From contig CAYLMK010000002.1 in assembly GCA_964384945.1 (NCBI GenBank), positions 403,089 to 467,088 of the forward strand: a DNA stretch of 64,000 bases, read 5' to 3'. A program made the translations under genes and the position numbers. Source of the stretch: S015-6 sp964384945 (GTDB taxonomy: Bacteria; Desulfobacterota; DSWW01). Position 1 is the first letter of the stretch, and every line of letters starts with the position of its first letter. The notes beneath the pieces are model-generated. The model was not told where the DNA came from. It did not search any database and saw only the letters and a list, made by a program, of their open reading frames with translations. This document shows positions 8,088-17,449 of this stretch, piece after piece.

Positions 8088-8440
8088 GGCTGGCCAACGC
8101 CCGGTCCGTGCCCAGGGCGCATTCCCCGCCACCCGCTTCCCAGGGCCGGCCCGATCCCTCCTTCAGCCAATTGCCCCCGGCCTACGAGGACGATTTCAGC
8201 CAGCCCCCGCCCGTTCCGGTCCGAAACCTCACCCAACAGCTTGGGTGTCTTTCCCCTTGCCATACAATTCCGCTCAGTGCCATTTTCTTCCTGCCGTGAA
8301 GAAAGTTCCGAATTCTCGTAATGATTGCATGACAAGTGGAACAGGTTGGGATGGGAATCTTGTCTCGGCCGGACAACGGTCAGGTGTCGAGGAGAACCCG
8401 ACACCTGACCGCCTCAGCCTCCTGCACAACGATTGCCGCC
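8088..8440. other. gene-free stretch with a 12-bp perfect hairpin
   Basis: No supported gene lies between hepT and the lipoprotein gene, which converge here. The only clear structure is GGTCAGGTGTCG (8378-8389) with its exact inverse at 8399-8410 around a 9-base loop, 30 bases beyond the lipoprotein stop. Neither strand carries a T-tract next to it, so it is not a standard intrinsic terminator but may end or protect the lipoprotein mRNA. Confidence 0.5.
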
Positions 8441-10303
8441 TCAATGAGGCACGATAACGCTCACCGTGCCCTCCGAACTGTTTCCAAAACTATCCGTACA
8501 CTGCACGGTAAGCACATATTCTCTTCCGTTCCCGTTGCCCGACCGTTCCGCTCTGAGGTTCGCTGTCAAGTCGCCGGTAATCTGCCAGTCCGGAGCGGTA
8601 TTGCCGTCGCCTTTGCCGTTGACCGGTTCGTTGCTGGTCACTTCCGTGAGCTCGCAATGAGCCGTCCCGCACAGGTCGAACGCCGTTACATCCAAGCTCA
8701 CCCCGACCATCTTGTGATTGGGCGGCCAGAGCTGGTCCGGGCTTGCCGTCACCTGCGTGATGTCCGGAGGCGTTGTGTCGGCAACGCTTATGCCCACGGA
8801 ATCCGTATCGGCAGCAAAGCGGCTGTCCGCGACCAGCAGATAGTAGGTCTGATCACCTATAGTCTGGTGAGTCTGGACCACGGGGTTCATCGACGGGGCC
8901 GTGATCTGCGGACCGTCCTCCGATCCGGTTCGCCATTCGTATAGCGCAATATTGTTGTCTGCGTCGGTGCTGCCCGCGGCGTCGAGGGTCACGTCCGCTC
9001 CGTCCGGGGACGTGCATTCCACGGTCCGGTCCAGGCCCGCGTCCGGCCGCGGCGGCTGGTTCACGATGATTCCGTCGAGCGCCACAGCCGCCTGCGCGTC
9101 GAGATCTTCGCCGTTGTCATCCTGTGCCGCCTCACCGACGAGCTGCCCGGAAACCCGGCAGGTCTTGCTCTCCCAGTTCATCGCAAGGGCGAGGCCCTCC
9201 GTGTTCTTGCCGCTCACGCCAAAACCGGTTGTGGACCCCGACCTTCGTCCGTGGCCCGAGGTGAAGGCGGTCCCCGGTGGCACCTCTCCCAAGTAAAAGC
9301 CGAGGAACAGTCCCATGTTGATGGCCTCGGGTTCAGTGGCGCCCGACAGGCTCAGGTCTACGAACTTCGGATCGTCCGCAAAGATCGTGCCGGAGTCGAA
9401 CTCGATGTCGTCGCCCCTCAGTTGATAGGACATGCCAAGCAGGCATTCCTCGCCCGGAGTGCACGGCCTTCCGCGGATCTGCAAGGCGCCCCAGGCGGTC
9501 GGCTGGTGCTTCGGTGCGCGGCCTTCCATCAAGATCTCCACCGAGCCTCCCACCTCGCAGACGCTCGTCGGCTGGAACAGCGATGCCGATATCGGTTCGG
9601 GAATCGGGTCCGGAGGATCGGTGCCGGCAACGAGACAGACACCCGAGACGTCCGGGCAGGGGGCGTCGCAGCTCCTATCGTAATTGGAGGAGAAATCGAC
9701 GCTCTGCCCGCTGCATTGGCATAGGTACCTTCCCGCGCCTGTCTGCAGGTCGTTGACGGCTGCTTGTGCAGCGTCGTCCACATCTTCTTCGCAGAAAGCC
9801 TGGAGGTCGGCAAGCGTCGGTTCCGAACCCCCTACGTTTTGGTTAAAGGCTGCCGGCAGGCATGCTTGGGCCTCCTTGGACATCAAGGTCTCGTCTGCCA
9901 GCGTCAACCTCGACTGGTTCACCCACCCCTCACCAGGTGGCAAAGGGGCCTGACCCTCGAACTGCACCCGCCACCATGTCACCGGATTTCCGTTCGAATC
10001 GTCGACGTAGACAGGACCGTCGAGGATCTCGCCCATGCTGCCTGCGCCCACGTTGTATAACTGCCTCCCGCCGCCTGGGCGGGCAAACACAGAAGCGCCA
10101 TGGTCGGCCGTGACATACCGGGAGCACTGGCAGTCACAGGCGTAGTAGTTCGGCAGACCGTCTAATTCGTCCAATGAGAAGACCTTGTCGCAGCCCGTTA
10201 GGAGCAGCGCCACAGATCCGATGGCCAAAACCAGGGATCTGAGCGCGCATAAGGTTGCCACCGAGACGTCTTGCAAGTGATTTGGAATGGGTTTTCGGGA
10301 CAT
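8441..10303 (-). CDS. large Cys-rich lipoprotein with PKD-like domain
   Basis: Predicted 620-residue lipoprotein: an N-terminal hydrophobic segment ends in LLLTGC, a standard lipobox. The next part is Cys-rich (YYACDCQCSRY) and contains an SH3-like stretch (GEGWVNQSRL). A segment starting near RPDAGLDRTVEC and containing DAAGSTDADNNIALYEWR looks like a PKD/Ig-like fold, and a final beta-rich domain follows. No catalytic motif was recognised. The ATG at 10303 has GGAGG seven bases upstream, which is better than the earlier in-frame ATG at 10342. A surface or periplasmic binding role is only a guess. It stands alone. Confidence 0.8.
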   Translation of the reverse strand: MSRKPIPNHLQDVSVATLCALRSLVLAIGSVALLLTGCDKVFSLDELDGLPNYYACDCQCSRYVTADHGASVFARPGGGRQLYNVGAGSMGEILDGPVYVDDSNGNPVTWWRVQFEGQAPLPPGEGWVNQSRLTLADETLMSKEAQACLPAAFNQNVGGSEPTLADLQAFCEEDVDDAAQAAVNDLQTGAGRYLCQCSGQSVDFSSNYDRSCDAPCPDVSGVCLVAGTDPPDPIPEPISASLFQPTSVCEVGGSVEILMEGRAPKHQPTAWGALQIRGRPCTPGEECLLGMSYQLRGDDIEFDSGTIFADDPKFVDLSLSGATEPEAINMGLFLGFYLGEVPPGTAFTSGHGRRSGSTTGFGVSGKNTEGLALAMNWESKTCRVSGQLVGEAAQDDNGEDLDAQAAVALDGIIVNQPPRPDAGLDRTVECTSPDGADVTLDAAGSTDADNNIALYEWRTGSEDGPQITAPSMNPVVQTHQTIGDQTYYLLVADSRFAADTDSVGISVADTTPPDITQVTASPDQLWPPNHKMVGVSLDVTAFDLCGTAHCELTEVTSNEPVNGKGDGNTAPDWQITGDLTANLRAERSGNGNGREYVLTVQCTDSFGNSSEGTVSVIVPH

Positions 10304-11252
10304 GACACACCTCCATGTTGATTCCCGCATGTCGGCCGTCATCCCTCAAGTTGCGTTATATCTCTGCCCCAGGTAATCGAGAAGTCGCCTTGATGATAGA
10401 AGTTTTGCCTTGATGATCGCCTTTCGGGTTGACGCCCCTCTGCGATTTGAGTTACGTGCCTCTCCACCGTTAGAGATTAGAGGGCTGCCTTCGCAGGGCA
10501 GCAGGATAACTGCAAGCCTCCGCCCGTATGGATGCGTCAGCAGGGAAAGAAGGTTCCGGAGCTCGTTGAAAATGAGACTTCAAACTCGAATGCCGTTAGC
10601 CCGACTTTCGCTATTCGGGGGGTATTGGAAGAGGATCATTGGTCTGAACTTCTGCACGTAACATGACGTTACCGTGATATTGCAAAAGGGTCCGGGACAC
10701 TTCGTGTCTTCCGATACGGAACCCCTTCTTCCGGCGGGCGTGTCGGTCTGCACGCTGCTGGAATCGGCATGGGCGGATGCGCTGCTGCCTTGTTCCGCCC
10801 GCTCCGAAGGTACCTTTCCCATTCGTGCTCACCCTTTGAATCGGGCCGCGTATACATGCGAGAAGAGGGGAAAACGGAGGTAAAGGCAGATACGAAGGAG
10901 GCCCAAGGTGCCGTCCATAGAAGCGATTTCCAGGTTCCCGGCGACGGTGTTCACCGAAAGGGTTTGAACAATGCCCGAATAGGACACGGTGCCGAGTAAA
11001 AGCTGCGCATACCTTTGCAAACAGAGGCTTCGCCTCGTCTTCCCTCTCGCAAGGAACTTCAGGACGAGATCGAGGCCCTTGACGCCCAAGGAGATCTGAG
11101 CGCCGCCTTTCTCCTTCGATGGATGAAATCGTGGCTGCGGTTGGGACCATCGGGCAGTTGTGATGCAGCGATGGGTTGTTTCATCATGATCTGCGTTGCC
11201 CTTCTCTGGGAAGATCGCAACCTTCTGTCAGAGGCGTGAACGATCTCGCCCA
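10304..11252. other. gene-poor stretch, about 950 bp
   Basis: I see no gene that I can support here. Short open frames exist on both strands, but none has a recognisable motif together with a convincing ribosome site. The region lies between the divergently placed lipoprotein gene and the GNAT-like gene's 3' end, and may hold decayed sequence. Confidence 0.5.
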
Positions 11253-12062
11253 TCAGGCCGCCGAGGCCTGTTCGGTGAGAAGGAGGCGCCGCTGCAATCT
11301 GCGGCGGCGGTAGGCGTACTTCATCGTGGTCAACGTGCTCACGTAACCTACCTGAAGAACCTCGTCGCCCTCATCGAAGTTCATCAGGTTGCTATAATAG
11401 TCATTGAAAAGGCTGTTGCGGTGGTAGTATCGCCGGTCATTGGCTGACTTCTGAAACACCGTGTCCCGGACGCTGCCCCTGAAAACGAACCGACTCTCGT
11501 CGAAAACGGCATCCTCGCGGATATAGAGCTTCTCGCGGTACAACCGTTCAATCGACTGAGCGATCCGCACATGTTTTCGGCTGGGCTTTTCCTTCCCCAC
11601 GGGTGACGGGAATACTTTTTCAAAGTGGAGGGCAACGTTTCCAAGGCTGCTGAGGACAGCGGCGCAGTTGGAGACCCAGACCCGGCCGATCGGCCTGTGG
11701 CGGAGCAGATAACCGGTAACGACTTTCTTCATCAGAAGATGCGTGAGGCCCGCGCTGCGGTCCTCGGAACGGACGCACGTCAACCCCAGATGCAACACCC
11801 GGCCCAACACCCCCTTCACCGGAAGGAGCACCGTCGAACAGAATCCTGCCATCTGACTGTCCCGACGCCAGGCCGCCGCGATGACCTTGTCGGCCAGTTC
11901 TTCCCGGCTTCCCACCATGGCCTGGTAGGGGGGAGTCTCTTCAAAACAGGTCGACGCCGTTTCCCGAATCTGCTGGACGAGATGTTCAAGATCGTTGTCT
12001 TCCAAATACAGACCAGGCCGGTAGTAGAATAGGATCCGGTAGGGATGGCTCTTCTTCTCCAT
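11253..12062 (-). CDS. GNAT-like acyltransferase, function unknown
   Basis: A 269-residue protein I do not recognise precisely. The stretch from VLHLGLTCVRSEDRSAGL to LMKKVV resembles the acyl-CoA-binding motif of GNAT acetyltransferases, and NCAAVLSSLGNVALHFEKVF could be the following helix-strand unit. The C-terminus is rich in Tyr and Arg. The ATG at 12062 follows AGGAGGA at good spacing; an earlier ATG at 12122 would overlap the upstream gene. It sits 34 bases downstream of a PlsC-like acyltransferase on the same strand, so the pair is probably co-transcribed. An N-acyl amino acid or lipid-modifying role is possible but unproven. Confidence 0.6.
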   Translation of the reverse strand: MEKKSHPYRILFYYRPGLYLEDNDLEHLVQQIRETASTCFEETPPYQAMVGSREELADKVIAAAWRRDSQMAGFCSTVLLPVKGVLGRVLHLGLTCVRSEDRSAGLTHLLMKKVVTGYLLRHRPIGRVWVSNCAAVLSSLGNVALHFEKVFPSPVGKEKPSRKHVRIAQSIERLYREKLYIREDAVFDESRFVFRGSVRDTVFQKSANDRRYYHRNSLFNDYYSNLMNFDEGDEVLQVGYVSTLTTMKYAYRRRRLQRRLLLTEQASAA

Positions 12063-12096
12063 AGGGCGTTCCTCCTGTCTGGGATGGTCCTCCTGT

Positions 12097-12912
12097 TCAC
12101 GACGGGGCTTTTTGATACACATTGCCTGCGATCCAGTTCCATGCCGTTTCCATCAGGAAGTTCGGATCCTCGGATCGAATCGCTTCCCCAAAGGATAGAT
12201 GGACGCTGACCCTTCGCTTGGAAAAGGTTCGGAGGAAGTGACCCACGAACGTGTCGTCACCGACCCAGGCATCCGCAGGATCCTCGTATTCGATGGCTGC
12301 GGGAAGCACGGTAAAACCGCCTGCGGCGGCCGTCTGAAAGATCCCCTGCTTGAAAGGAAGGATCCCCGGACTGGCACGTGTGGTTCCTTCCGGGAAGACG
12401 ACTACAGACACCCCACCTTTCAGCACGGCCGCGACCGCGGCCCTCGCCCGCTTGCGGCTTTCTTCATTCTTTCTGCTCACAAAAAGGACGTTGCCGAATC
12501 TACGGGCCCCGTATCCCAGAAGCGGCCACCCTGCGAGTTCCTGCTTGGCAAGAAACGAACAGGGCACGAGGGCCCCGATCGCACCAATGTCGATATAGGA
12601 GCGGTGATTGGCGACGATGAGGACTCCCTCCTGCGGAGGTTTTCCTTTTGTCTGCACATGCAGGCCCAGCGCTGAGACGAGCCGCTTGCACCACTGCTGC
12701 AGGGCCCGCGCAGATTGAGCGGCGCAAGGGCCTCGTCTCTTCTCAGCCAGGAAGACCTGGATCATGGTCAGCAGTGTGTGGAAGACCAGAGAGAGCAATC
12801 TGGTGAAGGCGAGTAGGGGGTGGCGCCTTCTGCCTGAAGATGATTCCGACGCGGAGGGGGTCAGATGCCCGGCATGCCGGAAGGGCATGTCAACCGATTC
12901 TCGAGAACCCAT
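12097..12912 (-). CDS. PlsC-like 1-acylglycerol-phosphate acyltransferase
   Basis: Membrane-associated acyltransferase of the PlsC/LPLAT family (271 aa from the ATG at 12912). The catalytic NHxxxxD motif appears as NHRSYID and the glycerophosphate-binding motif as FPEGTT. A hydrophobic helix (LLSLVFHTLLTMIQVFL) precedes them. The enzyme would transfer an acyl chain to a lysophospholipid or similar acceptor at the inner membrane. The start is uncertain: in-frame ATGs occur at 13038, 12912 and 12888. 12912 has a G-rich upstream stretch, and 13038 has only AAGG directly against the ATG. The GNAT-like gene follows closely. Confidence 0.82.
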   Translation of the reverse strand: MGSRESVDMPFRHAGHLTPSASESSSGRRRHPLLAFTRLLSLVFHTLLTMIQVFLAEKRRGPCAAQSARALQQWCKRLVSALGLHVQTKGKPPQEGVLIVANHRSYIDIGAIGALVPCSFLAKQELAGWPLLGYGARRFGNVLFVSRKNEESRKRARAAVAAVLKGGVSVVVFPEGTTRASPGILPFKQGIFQTAAAGGFTVLPAAIEYEDPADAWVGDDTFVGHFLRTFSKRRVSVHLSFGEAIRSEDPNFLMETAWNWIAGNVYQKAPS

Positions 12913-13764
12913 GCGCCCCCCAGGAACACTGCAGGTTGCGACGCCCCGCTCCTTCCCTCGATCCCTTGCCACGCGTCTTTTCCACCCGCCATAGCCTTGT
13001 GCACGTGCTCTCTCCTGCAACTCCCTGTGTCTTCCCATCCTTTATCGGCTGGAATTCTTCCCTTTGAATTATCCTTTTGCAAAGTTCTCTTAAAGTTAAA
13101 GTTCCTCCGAGGGATTCCCGGCAACTCTGCCTTTCAAATAGGCTATTCCTTTCAAGATGCCTCTCCCGTGCGACTGTGCCCATGGCGGGTAGGAGCGCTG
13201 CCCGCATGACCCGGAGCAAGCGGAGGGCCTGTGGGTATGGAGCGAATCAGCTCAATCGGACCCTTCCGTCTTACAGCATGATCTGTAACCCGTGGCAACT
13301 CTCCGGTAGAAATTCCAACCCCCCGTGTCCTCGATTTCCAGGGCCACGCTTCGCGCTCCGGGCGGTACATAGAGGAGATAGGAACCGGCATGCACATGCC
13401 GGCTCACGGCCTCTTCGCGGTCACTCCCCCCGAAAGCCCTCTCCTCGGGGAGGGGGGATCCGAGGAATCCTCGAGCGCCTGGGCATCGAAACATGGGGAG
13501 AAGAGGAAATGCCGATACAGGCAAGGAGATTTCGTCTGCTCGGATTCCCCAAAACGCACGGATCCCATCCCAGAGCAGCTTCCTGCCTTCTTTCCTCCTC
13601 CGCCTTCCGGTGGAGAGCCCCGGCCACGGCCGGGTTCGCATTCTCTCCGGCGCCGCGTTTCTTCGCGTGGTCGGCGGCATCCTTGTGCGTCAAGGTCTTC
13701 GCTCGATCAAGGGGTACTCGGTCTTGTTCCCGGCCTCCGCGCCGCAAGGGGAGCCGCGGCCCGC
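12913..13764. other. gene-poor stretch, about 850 bp
   Basis: Apart from a possible N-terminal extension of the PlsC-like gene (to 13038), no supported gene is seen. Several arginine/proline-rich open frames are typical of GC-rich non-coding sequence. A mildly protein-like segment near 13250-13400 on the minus strand has no start signal or motif. Confidence 0.45.
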
Positions 13765-15225
13765 TCAGGCGGCCCGCCGATCGGCTCTTCGCAGGTGCCG
13801 GGCGTATCCCGCCAGGTGGCCGAAGGCCTCGGCGGCGTCCTTGAACGATCCGTCCACCCAGGGGATGCCTTTCTGGATGAATTTGGTCACCATCATACGG
13901 CGATACCGGTCGGCATCCTCATGGTTCTGGCGCTCCTGGCGCAAGAGGATGTAGATCGGTTTCCCGATCTTCCGGCTCAACCCGGAGACGGCGGTGGATA
14001 TGGTTTCCACGGCCAGCAGCCGGTTTTCCTCCTTCTTGATGTTCGACAGGTAGTCTGCCGTGAGGAGGACCACGATGGCGTCGATTCGACCGTCCTCGCC
14101 GACCGCCTCGATCAGCTTGTCCATGACCAGAAAGCCGGTGGCCCCGGGGTCGATCGGGTTCTTCACATCCACGTTCTCCTCGGGCAGCAGGGCCCTGAGC
14201 TTCTCGATCGTCTCCGGGCCGAGGCGCGGCAGGCTCAGGTTCGGCTCCGCCGAGAACAGGTCCGAAACATTCACCGTGTTTCCGCCCCCGGGGGAAAAGA
14301 TGGCAAGTCTTCCGCCGGGCAGGCGGAAGGGGGGTTGAAGGAGACGCAGGACGCGGACCATCAGGTGCATGTTGTCCACGAGGATGACGCCCGCCTGGTG
14401 CATGGCGGATGTGAAGACCTTCTCGTTTCCGGCCATGGCCCCGGTATGGCTGAGGACCGCCTGCCTGCCCTCCTCGGTGGTCCCTCCCTTCCAGACGACC
14501 ATGGGTTTTCGCGGTGTGATCCGCTTCGCGAGCTCGAGGAACCGCCTTCCGTCCCGGATGCCCTCCACGTAGATGCCGATGACCCCTAGGGTCTCGTCAT
14601 TCCCCATGAATTCCACGATCTCGTTGATCGAGACGTCCAGTTGGTTCCCGAGGGAGATGACCTTGTTGAAGTGGATGCCCGAGTCCATGCCCCGCATCAC
14701 TGCGTTCACGGCATGGCCCCCGGACTGGGAGACAAACCCCACGGTTCCGGGCCTGTCCACGATCTCCCACTGATCCCTCCAGAAGCCGATCCGGCCGGCC
14801 TGGCTGTAAATGCCCATGCAGTTCGGCCCCACCACCCGGAACCCCTTTGCCCGTGCCAGGGCAAGAATTTCGTCCTCCAGTCCTCCCTTGCCGATCTCTC
14901 CGAAGCCGGAGGTATGAATCACGGCAAAACGGATCTTGCCGGGCGGGAGCTCCCGAAGCACCTCGACACATCCGGCGGCCGGTACCGCAAGGATGGCCAG
15001 ATCCAACGGTTCCGGTATTGCGGCCAGAGAGGGGTAGCAGGGGAAATTGAGCACCTCTCTGTATTTCGGGTTCACCGGGAAAAGCTTGCCCGCATAACCC
15101 ATGTTGACGAGGTACTCGGTGAAGTTGAACCTCCCGGCCGCCGGGCGGGGAGAGGCGCCCACATGGGCCACGGAGGCCGGCTCAAAGAGCCGGGTGAGGT
15201 CTGTCTCTTTCCTGGGGGCTTCCAT
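13765..15225 (-). CDS. NDP-forming acyl-CoA synthetase, alpha-type subunit
   Basis: Homologue of the alpha subunit of NDP-forming acyl-CoA (acetyl-CoA type) synthetases (486 aa). An N-terminal CoA-binding Rossmann domain (SVAHVGASPRPAAGRFNF, then VVGPNCMG) is followed by two succinyl-CoA-synthetase-like flavodoxin domains (VGFVSQSGGHA). SHTGAMAG contains H260, which aligns with the phosphorylated His of this family. The ATP-grasp beta part is missing, and no neighbour encodes it, so the partner must be elsewhere or the protein has another role. GAGGAAGG precedes the ATG. It is an isolated gene on the minus strand. Confidence 0.87.
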   Translation of the reverse strand: MEAPRKETDLTRLFEPASVAHVGASPRPAAGRFNFTEYLVNMGYAGKLFPVNPKYREVLNFPCYPSLAAIPEPLDLAILAVPAAGCVEVLRELPPGKIRFAVIHTSGFGEIGKGGLEDEILALARAKGFRVVGPNCMGIYSQAGRIGFWRDQWEIVDRPGTVGFVSQSGGHAVNAVMRGMDSGIHFNKVISLGNQLDVSINEIVEFMGNDETLGVIGIYVEGIRDGRRFLELAKRITPRKPMVVWKGGTTEEGRQAVLSHTGAMAGNEKVFTSAMHQAGVILVDNMHLMVRVLRLLQPPFRLPGGRLAIFSPGGGNTVNVSDLFSAEPNLSLPRLGPETIEKLRALLPEENVDVKNPIDPGATGFLVMDKLIEAVGEDGRIDAIVVLLTADYLSNIKKEENRLLAVETISTAVSGLSRKIGKPIYILLRQERQNHEDADRYRRMMVTKFIQKGIPWVDGSFKDAAEAFGHLAGYARHLRRADRRAA

Positions 15226-15434
15226 CCTGACCTTCCTCGTTCGTTTCTCTGCGGTTCGTTCCTCTTGTGTCTGCCGGGCCTTGTATCACACCTATTCTAA
15301 TCCAGGCTCATGCCCTATGATCCTGGTTCTTCATGCGCATGCAACGCTCGTCTCCTTTCACATCGGACCGGACCCGATCGAATCTCTTCACATCAGGCAA
15401 CGGGTCAGAGGCAAACCCTGGCCGCCTGCCTGAT

Positions 15435-15960
15435 TCAGACCACCTTATCCCAAAAACGAATGGAATACTCCCCCAACTCGGCCGGAGGGACAACCATCAC
15501 CCTTTCTGCCAACGCATAGCGCATGTCGCCCGGGTAGAAGACGGTCAGCCGTCGGAGCCCCAGGTCTTCCATTGCGATACGCATGGACGGCGTGAGGCGA
15601 GGGGCATCCTGGAATTTGATCTCCACTCCGTGGCGTCGCCCCTCCTTGAGCAGAAGCAGGTCCAACTCTGCGCCGGTATGGGTGGCCCAGAAATACGAGG
15701 CGTCGGGTCGGACCGCCTTGATGACCTCCTCGATCGCGTAGCCCTCCCACGAGGCGCCGACTTTGGGGTGGGAGAGGATCTCTCGATCCGTCCGAATGCC
15801 CAAGAGGGTGTGAAGGAGGCCGCTGTCGCGAAGGTAGATCTCAGGAGCCTTGACCTGGCGCTTTTGCAGGATCTCGGAAAGGCCCCGGCGGTGACCCCGG
15901 CGCCTGACAGCTCCAGGGAGAGCCGCTCCGCGACCGTCCAGGGGGCACCCCCGGACACCG
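15435..15960 (-). pseudogene. DUF4143 ATPase remnant (5'-truncated, frameshifted)
   Basis: The last 122 residues are the C-terminal nuclease-like part of DUF4143-containing AAA ATPases, with ATHTGAELDLLLLK as the core. In-frame sequence upstream of the first ATG continues the family (EIYLRDSGLLHTLLGI). A little further 5' the homology moves to another frame, and the whole N-terminal AAA domain is absent because the TorD-like gene begins at 15990. It is read as a decayed gene. Confidence 0.65.
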
Positions 15961-15989
15961 GCAGGAGCGGGAAGAATAAGGGCCCGCGT

Positions 15990-16577
15990 TCAGGGCGGTT
16001 TGCTCGAGGCGGCCAGATTCAGCAGAGCCTGGGCAGCCTGTCCCAGGTAGGGCGGGCCCGACGCTTCCAGTCGGCCGGCCAGTTCCCTCGCAAAAGGCCC
16101 GAGGTGTTCTTCCACAAAGAGATGGAGGGCCCGGCGCGCCGTATCGGCCGCCTCGGTGTCTCCTTCCCTCAGGGCATACGCCGTCTTGAGACAGAGGTAC
16201 CCGGCGAAGTTCCCCTCCACGCTCACATGGTCGATGGGGTCTTCGGCCCTCGGCGCAAAGGAAAAGGCCCTGTAGAATCCGGCGATGTCGGCCAGTACCT
16301 GCCCCGGGTCCTCCTTCGGGCGATAGGCCGCCTCGCGCGGAGAAACCTTGCCCCCCGGGCCGAGCAGGCCGAGGTACGCGCCCTCTCCGGCTTCACGCGA
16401 TTGCTTTGCAGCGGCCTGCAGGCAGGGGCAGGCCACCTCCGCGGCAAGGGCCTCCACATCGCGATGCCAGCCGGGGCGCGGCCTCTCGAGAAGAAGGCCG
16501 GCCAAGCGCCACGCGGCCGCCTGAGAGAGGGCCTCCCGGGAACGCAGGCTGTATTTCTCCTGGCCTGACCGGCTCAT
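15990..16577 (-). CDS. TorD/NarJ-family molybdoenzyme chaperone
   Basis: Cytoplasmic redox-enzyme maturation protein (195 aa) that would hold the Mo subunit while its cofactor is inserted and before Tat export. The helical family signature is visible as EDPIDHVSVEGNFAGYLC, with DHxSVE-type residues. The ATG at 16577 has GGAGGAGG directly upstream and overlaps the TGA of the gamma-subunit gene (ATGA), so it is the last gene of the eight-gene operon. Its client is almost certainly the 1154-residue catalytic subunit encoded upstream. Confidence 0.85.
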   Translation of the reverse strand: MSRSGQEKYSLRSREALSQAAAWRLAGLLLERPRPGWHRDVEALAAEVACPCLQAAAKQSREAGEGAYLGLLGPGGKVSPREAAYRPKEDPGQVLADIAGFYRAFSFAPRAEDPIDHVSVEGNFAGYLCLKTAYALREGDTEAADTARRALHLFVEEHLGPFARELAGRLEASGPPYLGQAAQALLNLAASSKPP

Positions 16578-17437
16578 CTCGCCTCCTCCAAGATGAGCGG
16601 CACCCATGCGGATCGCATCTTTCGCGAACCTGCCTCCTGGTGCGCTCCGTCCATAACGGCGAGTGCCACCTGGGACTGCCGGCCCGGCGCGAGTCCCTCG
16701 GGAAGGGGGAGTGATATCACGACCGCCCATCCCTTTTCGGTCCGGACCCCGCGCCCCGCAGAGCGTTGTGACGAAGCGGGCGCGATCGTCCCGGGCCCCT
16801 CTGCGATCAGGTCCTGGACCGGCCGGTCGGGAGGGCCGGCCATCCGGTTGCCGAGCGCCCTGGCCGGGGCGTACAGGTCGGCCATCTCCTTTCCGGCCTG
16901 GGAACCGGGGGCCAGCGGGGCCGCGTCAAACGGGTAGTGATCCACAGTCGCGCCGGGATACAGGCTCTCGATCTTGTCGGGACGGCCGTCCAGCGCCGCC
17001 TGCCAGGAAGCGCACCAGTAGGTGATCCGAACCGGGCGCCCCCTGTGACCCATCTGGGGATCGGGCGCGTCCCGCTCCGCCCTCTCCGGAAGCTGCACGG
17101 CGCAGGCATCCGTGAAGCGCATGACCCCGGGCAGGTCGTTGCGCGTCGGGTCTTCCCAATCCAGCCGGAAGGCCAGCCGCTCCCGATCGACAAAGGCGCG
17201 GACCCGGACCTCCCGGGTGGAAATCTCGGTCAGCCTGGGTTCCACCAGGTCCTGAAGAAGCAGGGGTTCCACGTGCTGGGGAGCCAGGTTCCATGCCGGG
17301 TCTCCCGGATCCTCAGGAACCACCTGCCGCGTCATCGCGACTACGTCGGCCGTGGAGGCGGGTTTCCTGTCCCCGCAACCGACGGCGGCGGCCAGCGTGA
17401 AGACCAGCATCCATGTCACGGCAGCTTGTCGAAACAT
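16574..17437 (-). CDS. type II DMSO reductase gamma subunit (heme b), lipoprotein-like
   Basis: Homologue of the gamma subunits of ethylbenzene dehydrogenase, dimethylsulfide dehydrogenase, and selenate and chlorate reductase, which carry one heme b with Met/Lys ligation and pass electrons between cytochrome c and the beta subunit. The N-terminal signal ends in LAAAVGC (C21), a lipobox, so this copy may be membrane-anchored on the periplasmic side. M129 (PQMGHRG) and K183 (AGKEMADLY) are candidate heme ligands by position in the family pattern. AGGAG lies before the ATG. It is 12 bases from the beta gene and overlaps torD. Length 287 aa. Confidence 0.8.
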   Translation of the reverse strand: MFRQAAVTWMLVFTLAAAVGCGDRKPASTADVVAMTRQVVPEDPGDPAWNLAPQHVEPLLLQDLVEPRLTEISTREVRVRAFVDRERLAFRLDWEDPTRNDLPGVMRFTDACAVQLPERAERDAPDPQMGHRGRPVRITYWCASWQAALDGRPDKIESLYPGATVDHYPFDAAPLAPGSQAGKEMADLYAPARALGNRMAGPPDRPVQDLIAEGPGTIAPASSQRSAGRGVRTEKGWAVVISLPLPEGLAPGRQSQVALAVMDGAHQEAGSRKMRSAWVPLILEEAR

Positions 17438-17449
17438 CCTGTCATCTCC

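Noticed and set aside
8182..8404. Short minus-strand genes between hepT and the lipoprotein gene
   Set aside because: Two overlapping frames have start codons, but the products are low-complexity and disagree in frame. There is no convincing evidence for either.
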